A stretch of 64,000 bases of DNA from an uncultured Bacilli bacterium (GTDB lineage Bacteria > Bacillota_I > Bacilli_A > RF39 > UBA660). The stretch is taken from positions 55,917-119,916 of the forward strand of contig CANRPF010000002.1 in the NCBI GenBank assembly GCA_947632375.1, written 5' to 3'. Shown here in pieces: positions 29,159 through 39,683 of the stretch; position 1 is the stretch's first letter, and every line of letters begins with the position of its first letter. A model generated the notes under the pieces. It did not search any database, was not told the DNA's origin, and saw nothing but the letters and a program-made list of their open reading frames with translations. The position numbers and the translations under genes were made by a program.

Positions 29159-30129
29159 TACATCATATCCTTAAATAAACCATATATATATTCTTCAATA
29201 TCAAATGATTTAAGATCATCAACGCCTTCTCCTAAGCCTACAAATTTAACAGGTATTCCAACGCTTTCCTTTATTGCAAGTACAATACCACCTTTAGCAG
29301 TTCCATCTAATTTAGTTAATACAATACCTGTGATATTTGTTATTTCTTTAAAACTTTCAGCTTGTAAAATACCATTTTGACCTGTTTGAGCATCAATAAT
29401 TAAAAGAGTTTCATGTGGAGCATCTGGAATAAATTTACCAATAACTTTATTAATTTTTTCTAATTCATTCATTAAATTAACTTTATTTTGTAATCTACCC
29501 GCAGTATCAACTAAAACTATATCAACGTTATTTTTAGTAGCTATTTCTAAGCCTTCATATATAACTCCAGCAGGATCAATATTTTCTTTTCCAAAAAACA
29601 TTGAATCAGTTTTTTCAGCCCATTCTTTTAACTGTTCAGTAGCTCCTGCTCTAAAAGTATCACCTGCTATTAGCATTACACTTTTTCCTTCTTTTTTATA
29701 CTTATTTGCAAGTTTTCCAATTGTAGTAGTTTTACCTACTCCATTTACACCTACAAATAAAAGTATAGTAGGTCCATCTGGATTAATTTTAATTTTATCA
29801 GATAAATTTTCTCCTGTAACATAAATTAAAAATAACTCATCAACAATAACTTCTTTTAAATTTTCTGTATCAGTTATATTTTCTTTCTTTACACGTTTTT
29901 TTAATCTTTCTAAGAAATCAAATACAGTTTTAACTCCAATATCTGCCTTAATTAATAAACTTTCTAATTCATCAAAATATTCATCAGATACTTTTCTATA
30001 TTTAATTCCCAATAAATTAAGTTCACTAACAAATTCTTTTCTAGTTTTTTCTAAACCTTTATCATATGAATCTAAATTTTCTTTTTCTTCTTTTTTAAAA
30101 ACTTTCTTAAATCTATCAAATAATCCCAT
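29158..30129 (-). CDS. ftsY: Signal recognition particle receptor FtsY
   Basis: GVNGVGKTTTIGKLA, DTFRAGATEQL, DTAGRLQ, TKLDGTAKGG. Confidence 0.97.
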   Translation of the reverse strand: MGLFDRFKKVFKKEEKENLDSYDKGLEKTRKEFVSELNLLGIKYRKVSDEYFDELESLLIKADIGVKTVFDFLERLKKRVKKENITDTENLKEVIVDELFLIYVTGENLSDKIKINPDGPTILLFVGVNGVGKTTTIGKLANKYKKEGKSVMLIAGDTFRAGATEQLKEWAEKTDSMFFGKENIDPAGVIYEGLEIATKNNVDIVLVDTAGRLQNKVNLMNELEKINKVIGKFIPDAPHETLLIIDAQTGQNGILQAESFKEITNITGIVLTKLDGTAKGGIVLAIKESVGIPVKFVGLGEGVDDLKSFDIEEYIYGLFKDMM

Positions 30130-30130
30130 A

Positions 30131-30733
30131 TTAATCTTCCTTTACCATTTCTTTAATAGGAGAAAAAGTCTTCCTATATCCTTCAATTAAACCATATTTT
30201 TTTATAGCTTCTATATGTGCTTTAGTTGGATAGCCTTTATGATTTTTAAAACCATATAAAGGATATTTTTTATCCAATTCATACATCATACTATCTCTAG
30301 TAACTTTAGCGATTACGCTTGCTGCTGCAATTGATTCACTTAAAGCATCACCTTTTATTATACTTGTTGATGGAATATCTAAATTTAATTTCATTGCATC
30401 AATTAAAATATGTTCTGGTTTAACTTTTAAATTATTTATTGCATTATTCATTGCTAATTTAGTAGCTTCATATATATTTACATCATCTATTATATCTTCA
30501 GAAATTACTCCTATACCTATTGCAATAGCATTCTTTTTTATTATATCATAATAATAATTTCTTTTCTTTTCACTTAATTTTTTTGAATCAGTAAGGCCTT
30601 CAATTATTAGGCCTTTAGGCAATATAACTGCTGCCGCTACAACAGGTCCTATAAGAGGTCCTCTTCCAACTTCATCTACACCTGCTATTAAATTTATATT
30701 ATCTTTATAAAGATTATTTTCATATTCTAACAT
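30131..30733 (-). CDS. rnhB: Ribonuclease HII
   Basis: [31 protein letters not shown]; start probably MLEYENN. Confidence 0.94.
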   Translation of the reverse strand: MLEYENNLYKDNINLIAGVDEVGRGPLIGPVVAAAVILPKGLIIEGLTDSKKLSEKKRNYYYDIIKKNAIAIGIGVISEDIIDDVNIYEATKLAMNNAINNLKVKPEHILIDAMKLNLDIPSTSIIKGDALSESIAAASVIAKVTRDSMMYELDKKYPLYGFKNHKGYPTKAHIEAIKKYGLIEGYRKTFSPIKEMVKED

Positions 30734-30734
30734 A

Positions 30735-31340
30735 TTATGCATTACGTTGCCCCATATAAGGTTTTTTATTAAAAATTGAATTACCTGGTAATGAATAAAT
30801 ATATGAAATACCACTTTCAGTTAATGGATAGTTAGAAATTAACTCTTCTTTTGTTATACCATATCTTATAAAAAAATCTTCATTAGTAAGTTTTAATAAA
30901 TTAGTTTCATCTAATAAATTTATATTTTTTTCACTACTTAATTTAGATAAAAAACACATTCTTGCATATAATAAATTAACTCCTATTAAATAATCTTTTG
31001 GCTTAGATATAAATATTTTATCTCTTAAACTAACATCATTATCATAACCTAAAATATCAAGTATTAAATATTTCAAATATAAATCATTCTTATTAGAATG
31101 AAGTATAGATGGATTTCTTAATATTATATAAGCTACTCTTTCTTTATCATAATTAATTAAATTAAAAAAATTAATAGTTGTATCTAAATCTTTTAATAAA
31201 ACTCCTATAGTTTTACGTTTCTTTTCCATATATTTTTCTAAAACATCAAAAAATAATGTTTTAGTTTTATCATCAAAAAAATAATCAATATTTAAAATTT
31301 TACTTATTTCCCTTTTAGAGGCATCATTTAATCTATTCAT
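30735..31340 (-). CDS. Hypothetical protein
   Basis: Intact ORF between rbgA and rnhB. Confidence 0.5.
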   Translation of the reverse strand: MNRLNDASKREISKILNIDYFFDDKTKTLFFDVLEKYMEKKRKTIGVLLKDLDTTINFFNLINYDKERVAYIILRNPSILHSNKNDLYLKYLILDILGYDNDVSLRDKIFISKPKDYLIGVNLLYARMCFLSKLSSEKNINLLDETNLLKLTNEDFFIRYGITKEELISNYPLTESGISYIYSLPGNSIFNKKPYMGQRNA

Positions 31341-32196
31341 TTATATCAATCCTATCAAATGTAATATTTTTTATTCGTTCACTTTTTATATCATTTAATA
31401 TATAATCACTAACTCTAGTATAATCTGTTTCTCCACCACTTATTGCACCTATCTTTTTGCCGATAATATCATATACTTCCTCTATAGAAGAAATATCATC
31501 TATATTATATCTTAATTTTAATAAATCAGGATAATAATTATATAATTTTTCTAATATATGAACTGCAATACTATCTTTATCTAAAACTTCACTTTTAATA
31601 GCAGTCATACTTGCTAAATTAAGTGCAACTTCTTGATTATCAAATTTTGGCCATAATATACCAGGTGTATCTAAAAGTAAAATATTACTATTAGTTTTTA
31701 ACCATACCAAGTTTTTAGTAACTCCTGGATTATTACCAACGTTAGCCACCTTTTTACCTGCCATTTTATTAATTAAAGTACTTTTACCTACATTTGGTAT
31801 ACCAACTACTAAAACCTTTATTTGCTTACTTTTTAGACCTAAATTTTCCCTTTTCATATTAGTATTTAAAACTAACTCATTAGTAATATTTATAATTTTT
31901 TGAATAGCATCATTAGTATTTAAATTAGCTTTAACAACACTATATCCTTTATCTTTATAAAAATCACACCATTTATCAGTAATTTTTGTATCACATAAAT
32001 CATACTTACTCATTATTAAAACTCTTGGTTTATTTTTAAGTAACGTATCTATATCGTGTATTTTACTAGAACTTGGTATTCTAGAATCAATTACTTCATA
32101 AACAACATCAATTAAAGGTAATAATTCTTGTATTTGTCTTCTTGTTTTTTGCATATGACCTGGAAAATAGTTGATGTTTGCTTTATTTTCATTCAT
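31333..32196 (-). CDS. rbgA: Ribosome biogenesis GTPase RbgA/YlqF
   Basis: Circularly permuted GTPase: YFPGHMQKTRRQIQELLPLIDVVYEVIDSRIP ... VGIPNVGKSTLINK. Confidence 0.94.
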   Translation of the reverse strand: MNENKANINYFPGHMQKTRRQIQELLPLIDVVYEVIDSRIPSSSKIHDIDTLLKNKPRVLIMSKYDLCDTKITDKWCDFYKDKGYSVVKANLNTNDAIQKIINITNELVLNTNMKRENLGLKSKQIKVLVVGIPNVGKSTLINKMAGKKVANVGNNPGVTKNLVWLKTNSNILLLDTPGILWPKFDNQEVALNLASMTAIKSEVLDKDSIAVHILEKLYNYYPDLLKLRYNIDDISSIEEVYDIIGKKIGAISGGETDYTRVSDYILNDIKSERIKNITFDRIDINE

Positions 32197-32216
32197 TTAT
32201 ATCACTATCCTATCAA

Positions 32217-33086
32217 TCAAATCTCATTTTTATTCTTTTCTTCTATTAAATTTTCATCTATATATTTATAATTTAAACTATTACTTTGAGATATAGCCGA
32301 TTTTTTAGTTTCTTTTTCGTATAAATCCTTTGCTCCCTTAGCTACTCCTCCACCACGTTTGGCAACATTTAAATTTTCTTTTAATCCTTTAGGATGTTCT
32401 TCTTTTGCAATATCCCTTGCTGCTATTTCACCAATATTTGTTAAAGCAACTTCAATATCAGTCATATTATCTCTTAAAGATTCTTTTCTAAGACCTTTTA
32501 ATTTTTTATATTCAGAAGCAGTCATATTAGACCATCCTTTATATATTTCATTAGTTAAAAGTGCATATTCTAAAGGTTTAGTAATTCCTCCTTCTTTCCA
32601 TATATCGGTTAGTTTAAATCGATCTACAATCCCATTTAACCTCGCTTTTATCCATTCATCATTATATCCTTTTTTACGATAATATTCTACTGCTCTATTA
32701 ACTGCAATTTCTGGATCAAATACTTCATCAATTCTTTCACTACCTAAATTTGCAAGCCAAAGTTTAAATGGTTCTGCTTTATTTGATGGAACAGATTCGA
32801 TTAATCTTAGAATCCCCTTAGTATCTAATACATCTGTATTATAAAATTTGCCGTCTTTTGCTTTTAATTTCAGTTGACTACAATTTGTAGTCAACTCAGA
32901 ACCTTCTTTTTTCAATCTTAATTTTAATACAGACCAATATTTTCTTGCATCACTACTTTCTGTCAATGCATTTATAACGTCAACAACACTAAAGAAATAT
33001 TCTTCTTTCTTGCTATCCCATATACTTCTTATTTCTTTTCCTTCAAAAAGATTTGAAATTGTTTCTAATTTTTTATTTTCATTCAT
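32217..33086 (-). CDS. BRO-N/DinD-like (phage antirepressor-type) protein
   Basis: FFSVVDVINALTESSDARKYWSVLKLRLKKEGSELTTNCSQLKL...SNKAEPFKLWLANLGSERIDE. Confidence 0.82.
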   Translation of the reverse strand: MNENKKLETISNLFEGKEIRSIWDSKKEEYFFSVVDVINALTESSDARKYWSVLKLRLKKEGSELTTNCSQLKLKAKDGKFYNTDVLDTKGILRLIESVPSNKAEPFKLWLANLGSERIDEVFDPEIAVNRAVEYYRKKGYNDEWIKARLNGIVDRFKLTDIWKEGGITKPLEYALLTNEIYKGWSNMTASEYKKLKGLRKESLRDNMTDIEVALTNIGEIAARDIAKEEHPKGLKENLNVAKRGGGVAKGAKDLYEKETKKSAISQSNSLNYKYIDENLIEEKNKNEI

Positions 33087-33116
33087 ATTTATTCCCCCTT
33101 TAGTTATAATTTAAAA

Positions 33117-33443
33117 TTACTTTAAAGAATTATCTATCCAATATAAAAATTCTTTATTTGCATTTTTTATTTCAATACTTGAAATTTCTTCTACTTCATA
33201 ATTATGTATTTTTTTTATTTCATTTTCTAATTCATTAAATAGACTTTCTTTTGTTCTAAACTCTAATTTAAATTCATCACATTCTTCTACTTTATTATTC
33301 CACCAATATTTAGAGTGAACCTTAGTAACTTGACTTCCAGATATTAATCTTTTTTCAAGTAATGTATCTATTATTTTATTTGATATTTCTTCTTTATCAC
33401 ATAATGTTGTGACAATTATATATTTATCCATTATATGCCTCAA
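33117..33443 (-). CDS. cutA: CutA-like divalent cation tolerance protein
   Basis: IIVTTLCDKEEISNKIIDTLLEKRLISGSQVTKVHSKYWW. Confidence 0.82.
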   Translation of the reverse strand: MRHIMDKYIIVTTLCDKEEISNKIIDTLLEKRLISGSQVTKVHSKYWWNNKVEECDEFKLEFRTKESLFNELENEIKKIHNYEVEEISSIEIKNANKEFLYWIDNSLK

Positions 33444-33449
33444 TAATTG

Positions 33450-34808
33450 CTAATTTTTATAACTATTTTGAATTTCAGAAACGTTATCTGAATAAAATTC
33501 ATGCATAACTTTTGCAATATTTAAAGATACTTCTTCAGATATGTTTGTATTTTTATATTGTTGTTTAACTCTTTTTACAAATTCAACTAATTCATGTCTA
33601 AATCCTTCTCCTTCAAGTTGATAAAAGTATCTTTTGTTATTATTTTGATTTTCATATCTTACTTCAAAATAATCAGTGATCCACCAAGGAGAAGGCACTA
33701 TTAAATAACCTTTTGTACCAGAAACTATTAATTCACCTTCTGATTTTATACCTTTAGCGACTTTAACAGAACCAACTGCATTATCAAATAAAAAATCTAT
33801 TTTAGAAAAAGCATCAAATTTCTTTTCTTTATCAATAAATAATGACTTTATAGATAAAGATTTATAATTAGTACCTAAAATTTGAAAAATAGGAAGCATT
33901 GCAGTTGGACCCCATGCACAAATACTATTAAATTCGACGTTTAAATCTTTTTTTTGAAAATACATATAATCTTTTAAACTAGTACAAGTAGATTCAACTG
34001 ATACAATATTACCAATAACACCACTTTTTAGTAACAATAACAATCTTAAATATGCTGTAGAATATGCAGTTTTTATAGATTCCATTAAAACACATTTATT
34101 TTTATTTGCTAATAAAAATAACTCTTTACACTCTTTTTCATCTAAAGTTATAGGAGATTCACATAAAACACTTTTATGTTTAAGCAAAGCTTTTTTTATT
34201 TGATCATAATGATTTTTAGGATTTGAAATTAAATATAAAGCATCTACATTATCTAATAATTTATCAAAATCATTAGTTTTTATTTCTATATCTTTAAATG
34301 TATCATCTGATTCATCAAATTCGTTAGAACATATTGCAGTAACTTTAATACCATTAACATAAAAACTTTCATTATATATCTTTTTTAAGTAAATATCTTC
34401 ACCTACTAAACCTAATTTTAGCTTTCTATCATTATTTCTTAACTCAGTACTTGAAACACCTTCAGTTCTAGGTAAATATATTACTTCACAGTATTCTTTT
34501 AAATAATCAAATTTGCCAACCCAATCAGAACCTAATACAAAAACATCAACACCATATTTAATAATATCATCTATTTTTTGTCCTTCATATTCTTCTATTA
34601 TAATTTCATCAGCTAATCCTGTTTCTTTAACATTTTGTAATCGTTCCATTAAAGGTTGTTTAACATTTATTTTTCCTCTTTGTTTATCAAAATCATCAGA
34701 AGTAACGCCAACTATTAAATAATCTCCTAGCTCTTTAGCACGTTCTAATAATCTTAGATGCCCATAGTGTAACAAATCAAAAGTGCCATATGTAATTACT
34801 TTCTTCAT
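33450..34808 (-). CDS. TagD-like cytidylyltransferase fused to a Gfo/Idh/MocA-type oxidoreductase
   Basis: N-term KKVITYGTFDLLHYGHLRLLERAKELGDYLIVGV..SSTELRN; C-term oxidoreductase LYLISNPKNHYDQIKKALLKHKSVLCESPITLDEKECKEL. Confidence 0.85.
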   Translation of the reverse strand: MKKVITYGTFDLLHYGHLRLLERAKELGDYLIVGVTSDDFDKQRGKINVKQPLMERLQNVKETGLADEIIIEEYEGQKIDDIIKYGVDVFVLGSDWVGKFDYLKEYCEVIYLPRTEGVSSTELRNNDRKLKLGLVGEDIYLKKIYNESFYVNGIKVTAICSNEFDESDDTFKDIEIKTNDFDKLLDNVDALYLISNPKNHYDQIKKALLKHKSVLCESPITLDEKECKELFLLANKNKCVLMESIKTAYSTAYLRLLLLLKSGVIGNIVSVESTCTSLKDYMYFQKKDLNVEFNSICAWGPTAMLPIFQILGTNYKSLSIKSLFIDKEKKFDAFSKIDFLFDNAVGSVKVAKGIKSEGELIVSGTKGYLIVPSPWWITDYFEVRYENQNNNKRYFYQLEGEGFRHELVEFVKRVKQQYKNTNISEEVSLNIAKVMHEFYSDNVSEIQNSYKN

Positions 34809-34816
34809 AGTTCCTC

Positions 34817-35911
34817 CTATATTAATCCGCGTTTTTGCATATCTTTAAAAGCATCTATCAATTTATCAAAATCATTTTTAGTTAAATGACCTATATGACC
34901 AACTCTAAATACTTTATCTTTTAATTCTCCTCCATTAGGACAAACCCAAATATTATAATGATCTTTTAATTCTAAGAAAATATCGTTTGCACTTGCAGTA
35001 AGTGTCATTAATGCAGTTATTGCATTAGATGGTGAAGAAGTTACTAACTTAAATGGTAAATCTTTTATATTATTTCTAAAATAAAGTGCTAAAGATTCTA
35101 CGTTTTTTATTTCACTTTCTACCCCACCATTTTCATCTATTGATTTTAATCTAGTATTTATCTGTCTTAAAATACCTACAGCAGGTGTAAAAGGAGTTTG
35201 ACCTCTTTTTGCGTTTTCTAAAGCTATTTTCAAATTAAAATATAATCCCTTAACATTTGCATTATATACTTTATTAACTGCCCTTGAAGATAGCACTAAT
35301 ATAGAAATACCTGGAGGGCATGCTAAAGACTTTTGAGAGCTTGTAATCATTATATCTATTTTTGAATTTTGCATATCAATTGGATCTGCTAAAAAAGAAC
35401 TTATAGCATCTACAATTAAAAATAAATCATTTTTATTACAAAAATCTCTAATTAAATCTAAATCATAATGAACTCCTGTTGATGTTTCATGTATATTTAC
35501 AATAAATGTTGTATAATCTAATGCGTTATATTTATCTAATATTTCTTTTGTTAAAGTTTCTCCTACAGAAAGCTTTATTTCATCATAAGGATTTTCATAT
35601 ATTTGACATAAATCTATAAAACGCTGGCCAAAACTACCACCATTTACAATTAAAGCTTTATCATTATTATTTAATGTATTTATAATAGAAGCTTCCATAG
35701 CAGCAGTTCCTGATCCTGTTAAAAATACTACCTTACTATCATCACTTGCTTTAGCAAACTTTTTAACTAATCTTTCATTTTCAAACATAACATTAGAAAA
35801 TTCTTCAGTTCTAAAATATGGAACTTGTTCTCCTCCTACTTTTAATACATCTTCATTAGCTTGAACAGGTCCAACTGTAAAATTAATCATTTCTTTCATC
35901 TTTTCCTCCAT
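34817..35911 (-). CDS. Class V aminotransferase (2-aminoethylphosphonate-pyruvate/alanine-glyoxylate type)
   Basis: INFTVGPVQANEDVL, LTGSGTAAMEASI, HETSTGVHYDLDLI, VDAISSFLADPIDM, SSQKSLACPPGIS. Confidence 0.82.
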   Translation of the reverse strand: MEEKMKEMINFTVGPVQANEDVLKVGGEQVPYFRTEEFSNVMFENERLVKKFAKASDDSKVVFLTGSGTAAMEASIINTLNNNDKALIVNGGSFGQRFIDLCQIYENPYDEIKLSVGETLTKEILDKYNALDYTTFIVNIHETSTGVHYDLDLIRDFCNKNDLFLIVDAISSFLADPIDMQNSKIDIMITSSQKSLACPPGISILVLSSRAVNKVYNANVKGLYFNLKIALENAKRGQTPFTPAVGILRQINTRLKSIDENGGVESEIKNVESLALYFRNNIKDLPFKLVTSSPSNAITALMTLTASANDIFLELKDHYNIWVCPNGGELKDKVFRVGHIGHLTKNDFDKLIDAFKDMQKRGLI

Positions 35912-37109
35912 TTTTTAAATTCCATACAAATACTTTTTGTCTATTACCCCAAATATACTTAGAATAAAGTAATTTCAATGTAGGTAATTTATACCACTTT
36001 TTAATAAGTTCTTTATAACCAATATTATCATTAGATAAATCTTTAATAAATTTATCTCTATCTTTATTATAATCTATATGTTTTCTTAAAGGGCTTTGAT
36101 ATTTTAAAGCTTCATCAAAATCTAAAACATGACCATTTAAATAAGAATAAGCACCTTTTAATACATTTTTACCTTTTAAAGTATTACACAAAATTAAAGA
36201 ACATCCACTATTATTAGCATATAATTCTGGACAATATAAATGTACACCCCATAAATCTCCCAATGTTATATCAGCACATCTTTCTTTAGTTGTAAAAGGA
36301 CATTTATAACATGATGGCCTTGACATTAAATGATTTAACCATATTTGCCAAAAAGGATTAAACCAACGATCTTTAACAATTGATTTACCATTATCTAAAA
36401 CAATATTCATAACTTGGAAATCCCATTTGCTAGATTTCTTATTATTAATTTCTTTATATCTATAATCAATAGATTTAATAGATGAATTATACTTTTCTTT
36501 ATAATAATTATTCATCTTTTCTATATAATTAGGACTTGGTACACCTTCACAAATTACTTCAACAGTTAAAAGATTATCTATATTAGTACCTTTTAAAAAA
36601 TTTAATAATCCTGCTATTTGACATGGTGTCCCAGAAAATAATACATTTTTACCACTATTTAAAAACTCTCTTACTTTAATATAAGAATCACCTATTATAC
36701 TCTGAGAATATTTAGATTTACGAAATAAATCTAATTTATTTTTATCAGTAATAAAAGTATGATATACTTCCGTTTTATTAGTAGTTGCTCCAAAAATAAC
36801 ATAATTTTTCTTACAAAAACTATCTACAATAGCACTAAAAGCCCCTCCAGAAGTACTCTTTTTCCTAATAGTTAAATCTTTGTGATAGCCGCCATAAGCT
36901 AATATATTACCATTTTTACTAGGCATAAATGCTTTTGGACATACTCTTCTACATAAGCCACAATTAATACATTTTTTTGCGTCAATTTCAGGATATCTAA
37001 ATCCTTCTTTATCTATCTTAAAAGTAATCGCTTTCTTAGGACAAATTTGACCACAAGCTTCACATCCGAAACACTCGGTTTTATCGTTGCTATCTAAATA
37101 TCCAGACAT
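35883..37109 (-). CDS. Coenzyme F420 hydrogenase/dehydrogenase beta-subunit-like iron-sulfur protein
   Basis: Two 4Fe-4S motifs (CFGCEACGQICPKKAI, CINCGLCRRVCPKAF), SGGAFSAI, FSGTPCQIAGL. Confidence 0.88.
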   Translation of the reverse strand: MSGYLDSNDKTECFGCEACGQICPKKAITFKIDKEGFRYPEIDAKKCINCGLCRRVCPKAFMPSKNGNILAYGGYHKDLTIRKKSTSGGAFSAIVDSFCKKNYVIFGATTNKTEVYHTFITDKNKLDLFRKSKYSQSIIGDSYIKVREFLNSGKNVLFSGTPCQIAGLLNFLKGTNIDNLLTVEVICEGVPSPNYIEKMNNYYKEKYNSSIKSIDYRYKEINNKKSSKWDFQVMNIVLDNGKSIVKDRWFNPFWQIWLNHLMSRPSCYKCPFTTKERCADITLGDLWGVHLYCPELYANNSGCSLILCNTLKGKNVLKGAYSYLNGHVLDFDEALKYQSPLRKHIDYNKDRDKFIKDLSNDNIGYKELIKKWYKLPTLKLLYSKYIWGNRQKVFVWNLKNGGKDERND

Positions 37110-37118
37110 AAAATCACC

Positions 37119-38231
37119 TTACTTACAACTATTTAATTCCATTTTTAAAAATTCTAAAGATTCTTTTCTTTCTCTTTCTATAATACTGTGAACTTTATCA
37201 TAATCAATATCTTTAAATGATTCATTACCATCTTTTAATAATCTATCTGATAATCCACTCATTTCTAATAACTCTGATATTTTTGTATTGCATTGTTCTC
37301 TAGAAAATATAACAAATTCTTTTCTAAATTGAATACTAAAAATCATTCCATGATAAGAATTAGTTACTATATATGAGGCATTTTTAACTAAAGATAAAAA
37401 TTCTTCTGCTCCTGCTTCATAAAATATTTTATGAATATCTGCATTAGCATTGCTAATGCTTATTTCGATAACATTCAAATTCATTTCTTTTGCTTTTGTT
37501 TTTGCAAAAGAATCCATTGTATCATTTTTTCTTCTAGAATATAAAAGTAAATAAGGTTCACTTTCTTTATTTTTATCTATAATTTCTTCATAATCTTTTT
37601 GTGTTAATAAAAGAGTGGGATCAATTACACGTTTAACAGGTACTGAAACTTTTTTTTCAATATAAGATAACATAGTTGTTTCTCTTAAACCAATAAACTT
37701 AAAGTTCTTTAATCTTTCATCTATCTTTTTATATATTTCATCATTAAAAGTACAATCACCAAAACTAGCGGCATAGGAAACACTATATCCATTTTTCATA
37801 CAATCATAATTAGCAAAAAAACCATCATCAATACCAAATTCATCAACACAAAATATAGTATCACTACCACATACAAATCCACTAATATTTTCATCTTCTA
37901 TAATTTCATTAAAATTATTATGATCATATTCTTTTTTAGTTCTATTAAATTTATTAGTATAAAATTTATCAAACTTATAATAATTTTCTTTAATAGCAGA
38001 AAGATTACTTTCACACATCCTCCTTAATTCAGAATCAGTATCCCACATATTTTCTATCGGATTTAAAGGATTTTTATCTTTTAAAGCTAAAGGACAATAA
38101 TCTATTAATACAGCTCGACAATCGTCTGTTACCTTCTCAATAGCTTTAGATAACGCCCATGATTGTAAAGCAGAACCATAATTTGTAAAATTACAATGTA
38201 TATTGTAACTAACTATACCTATATTTTTCAC
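37119..38231 (-). CDS. Polysaccharide pyruvyl transferase family protein
   Basis: NYGSALQSWALSKAI, FVCGSDTIF, YIVTNSYHGMIFSIQF. Confidence 0.87.
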   Translation of the reverse strand: MKNIGIVSYNIHCNFTNYGSALQSWALSKAIEKVTDDCRAVLIDYCPLALKDKNPLNPIENMWDTDSELRRMCESNLSAIKENYYKFDKFYTNKFNRTKKEYDHNNFNEIIEDENISGFVCGSDTIFCVDEFGIDDGFFANYDCMKNGYSVSYAASFGDCTFNDEIYKKIDERLKNFKFIGLRETTMLSYIEKKVSVPVKRVIDPTLLLTQKDYEEIIDKNKESEPYLLLYSRRKNDTMDSFAKTKAKEMNLNVIEISISNANADIHKIFYEAGAEEFLSLVKNASYIVTNSYHGMIFSIQFRKEFVIFSREQCNTKISELLEMSGLSDRLLKDGNESFKDIDYDKVHSIIERERKESLEFLKMELNSCK

Positions 38232-38306
38232 TAAGCTTACACTACCTCCTTATATAGTAAATATCTATAATAATTATAACACAAATTAAACTATACTTAA
38301 AATAAC

Positions 38307-38328
38307 TAATAGAAAATATCTATTAGCT
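38307..38328 (-). terminator. Rho-independent terminator
   Basis: Minus strand CTAATAGA-TATTT-TCTATTAG-TTATTTT after lepB. Confidence 0.5.
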
Positions 38329-38875
38329 ATTCAACAAAACCAAAATCACTGAATGGGAAAATTACTAATCTAGTTGTTCCTATTATATTCTTTTTATTAA
38401 TAGTTCCAATAACTCTACTATCTATAGAAATCGCTCTATTATCTCCCAATACGAAATAACTATCATCATCTATTTTAACTTCATCAAAATCTTTAGTATT
38501 TTCATTTTTATAATAAGGATCTTTTGTTTCTTTTCCATTTATATATAGTCTACCATCTTTATATTTTATAGTTTCACCAGGTAAACCTATTACTCTTTTT
38601 ATTAAATATGAATCATCAGTAGATATAACCACTATTTGAAATCTTTTTATATCTTTAAATCTCTTGCTAATTTTATTTAAAATCATAGTATCGCCATTTT
38701 GTAAAGTATCTACCATACTTGTACCATTTACTTTAATAGGAGTTATGATATATGTTCTTATAACAACAACAACAAGCACTATTATTATATATGGCATTGC
38801 TCCATGAACTGCACTCCATAATTTATTATTAGTGTCATTATCTTTTTCTTGTTTTGTATTTGCATTTTTTTCCAT
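38327..38875 (-). CDS. lepB: Signal peptidase I
   Basis: NGTSMVDTLQNGD, YLIKRVIGLPGE, YFVLGDNRAISIDSR. Confidence 0.94.
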   Translation of the reverse strand: MEKNANTKQEKDNDTNNKLWSAVHGAMPYIIIVLVVVVIRTYIITPIKVNGTSMVDTLQNGDTMILNKISKRFKDIKRFQIVVISTDDSYLIKRVIGLPGETIKYKDGRLYINGKETKDPYYKNENTKDFDEVKIDDDSYFVLGDNRAISIDSRVIGTINKKNIIGTTRLVIFPFSDFGFVE

Positions 38876-38948
38876 AATATCACCAAATAAATTATATCAA
38901 ATTATGAAGAAAAAATATATAAAAAAAGCAAAAATTAGCTTTTTACTT

Positions 38949-39674
38949 TTAATTAAATTTCTTAACTTCTTCTGAAACAAATAGTTCTACATCATGATTT
39001 TTTAAATCATTTTCTATTAATTTTAATAAAGTATACATATTTTGTAATTCAAATTTATCTTCTTTATTAGATATTCCATCTTTTTTTATTTGAGACTTTA
39101 TATTTTTATACTCTTTTAATTTATTTTTTATATCTTTCATAACTGAATCATAAGTAGCTTTATCTTTATTTGCTAAATCATCAAGAGTAAAATTAATATT
39201 GCTTTCTTCATATACAAGCTTCTCTAATAAATTATCACCAGGATATATTTGATCTACTTCTACAAATATATTTTCACGCATCTTTTTCTCTAAAATATCC
39301 ATTATAGTGCTATAATCTTTTCTTACTCTAAACTTATATCCTTCAATAGTATCTTTATCATAATAATATCCAGGATTTTCTAACTCAGCTCTAATACTTG
39401 CAATATCATTTAAATAATCTTGTACACCAAGTACTTCATTAGTCCAACCCTTTTGATTTAAATCAAATAAAACTTTAGATATCTTAGATTCTTTATCATT
39501 GCATTCTTCTTCAAAACTACCATAATTATAGTATTCATATGTAACAACATTACCATATCTTGGAATTTCTTCTTGTGTCTTACCACCAGCTAAATGAGCT
39601 GCTGCAGTAGTAAGCAAAAATGCTGCCATAAATCCAGAACCTAATTTTACTTTATTGTTTACTTTTTTTCTCAT
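38949..39674 (-). CDS. Hypothetical secreted/membrane-anchored protein
   Basis: N-terminal hydrophobic signal, helical remainder. Confidence 0.5.
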   Translation of the reverse strand: MRKKVNNKVKLGSGFMAAFLLTTAAAHLAGGKTQEEIPRYGNVVTYEYYNYGSFEEECNDKESKISKVLFDLNQKGWTNEVLGVQDYLNDIASIRAELENPGYYYDKDTIEGYKFRVRKDYSTIMDILEKKMRENIFVEVDQIYPGDNLLEKLVYEESNINFTLDDLANKDKATYDSVMKDIKNKLKEYKNIKSQIKKDGISNKEDKFELQNMYTLLKLIENDLKNHDVELFVSEEVKKFN

Positions 39675-39683
39675 ATTAACCTC

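Noticed and set aside
32359-34722. Plus-strand ORFs 32359-32682 and 34513-34722
   Set aside because: Antisense to the BRO-like and cytidylyltransferase genes
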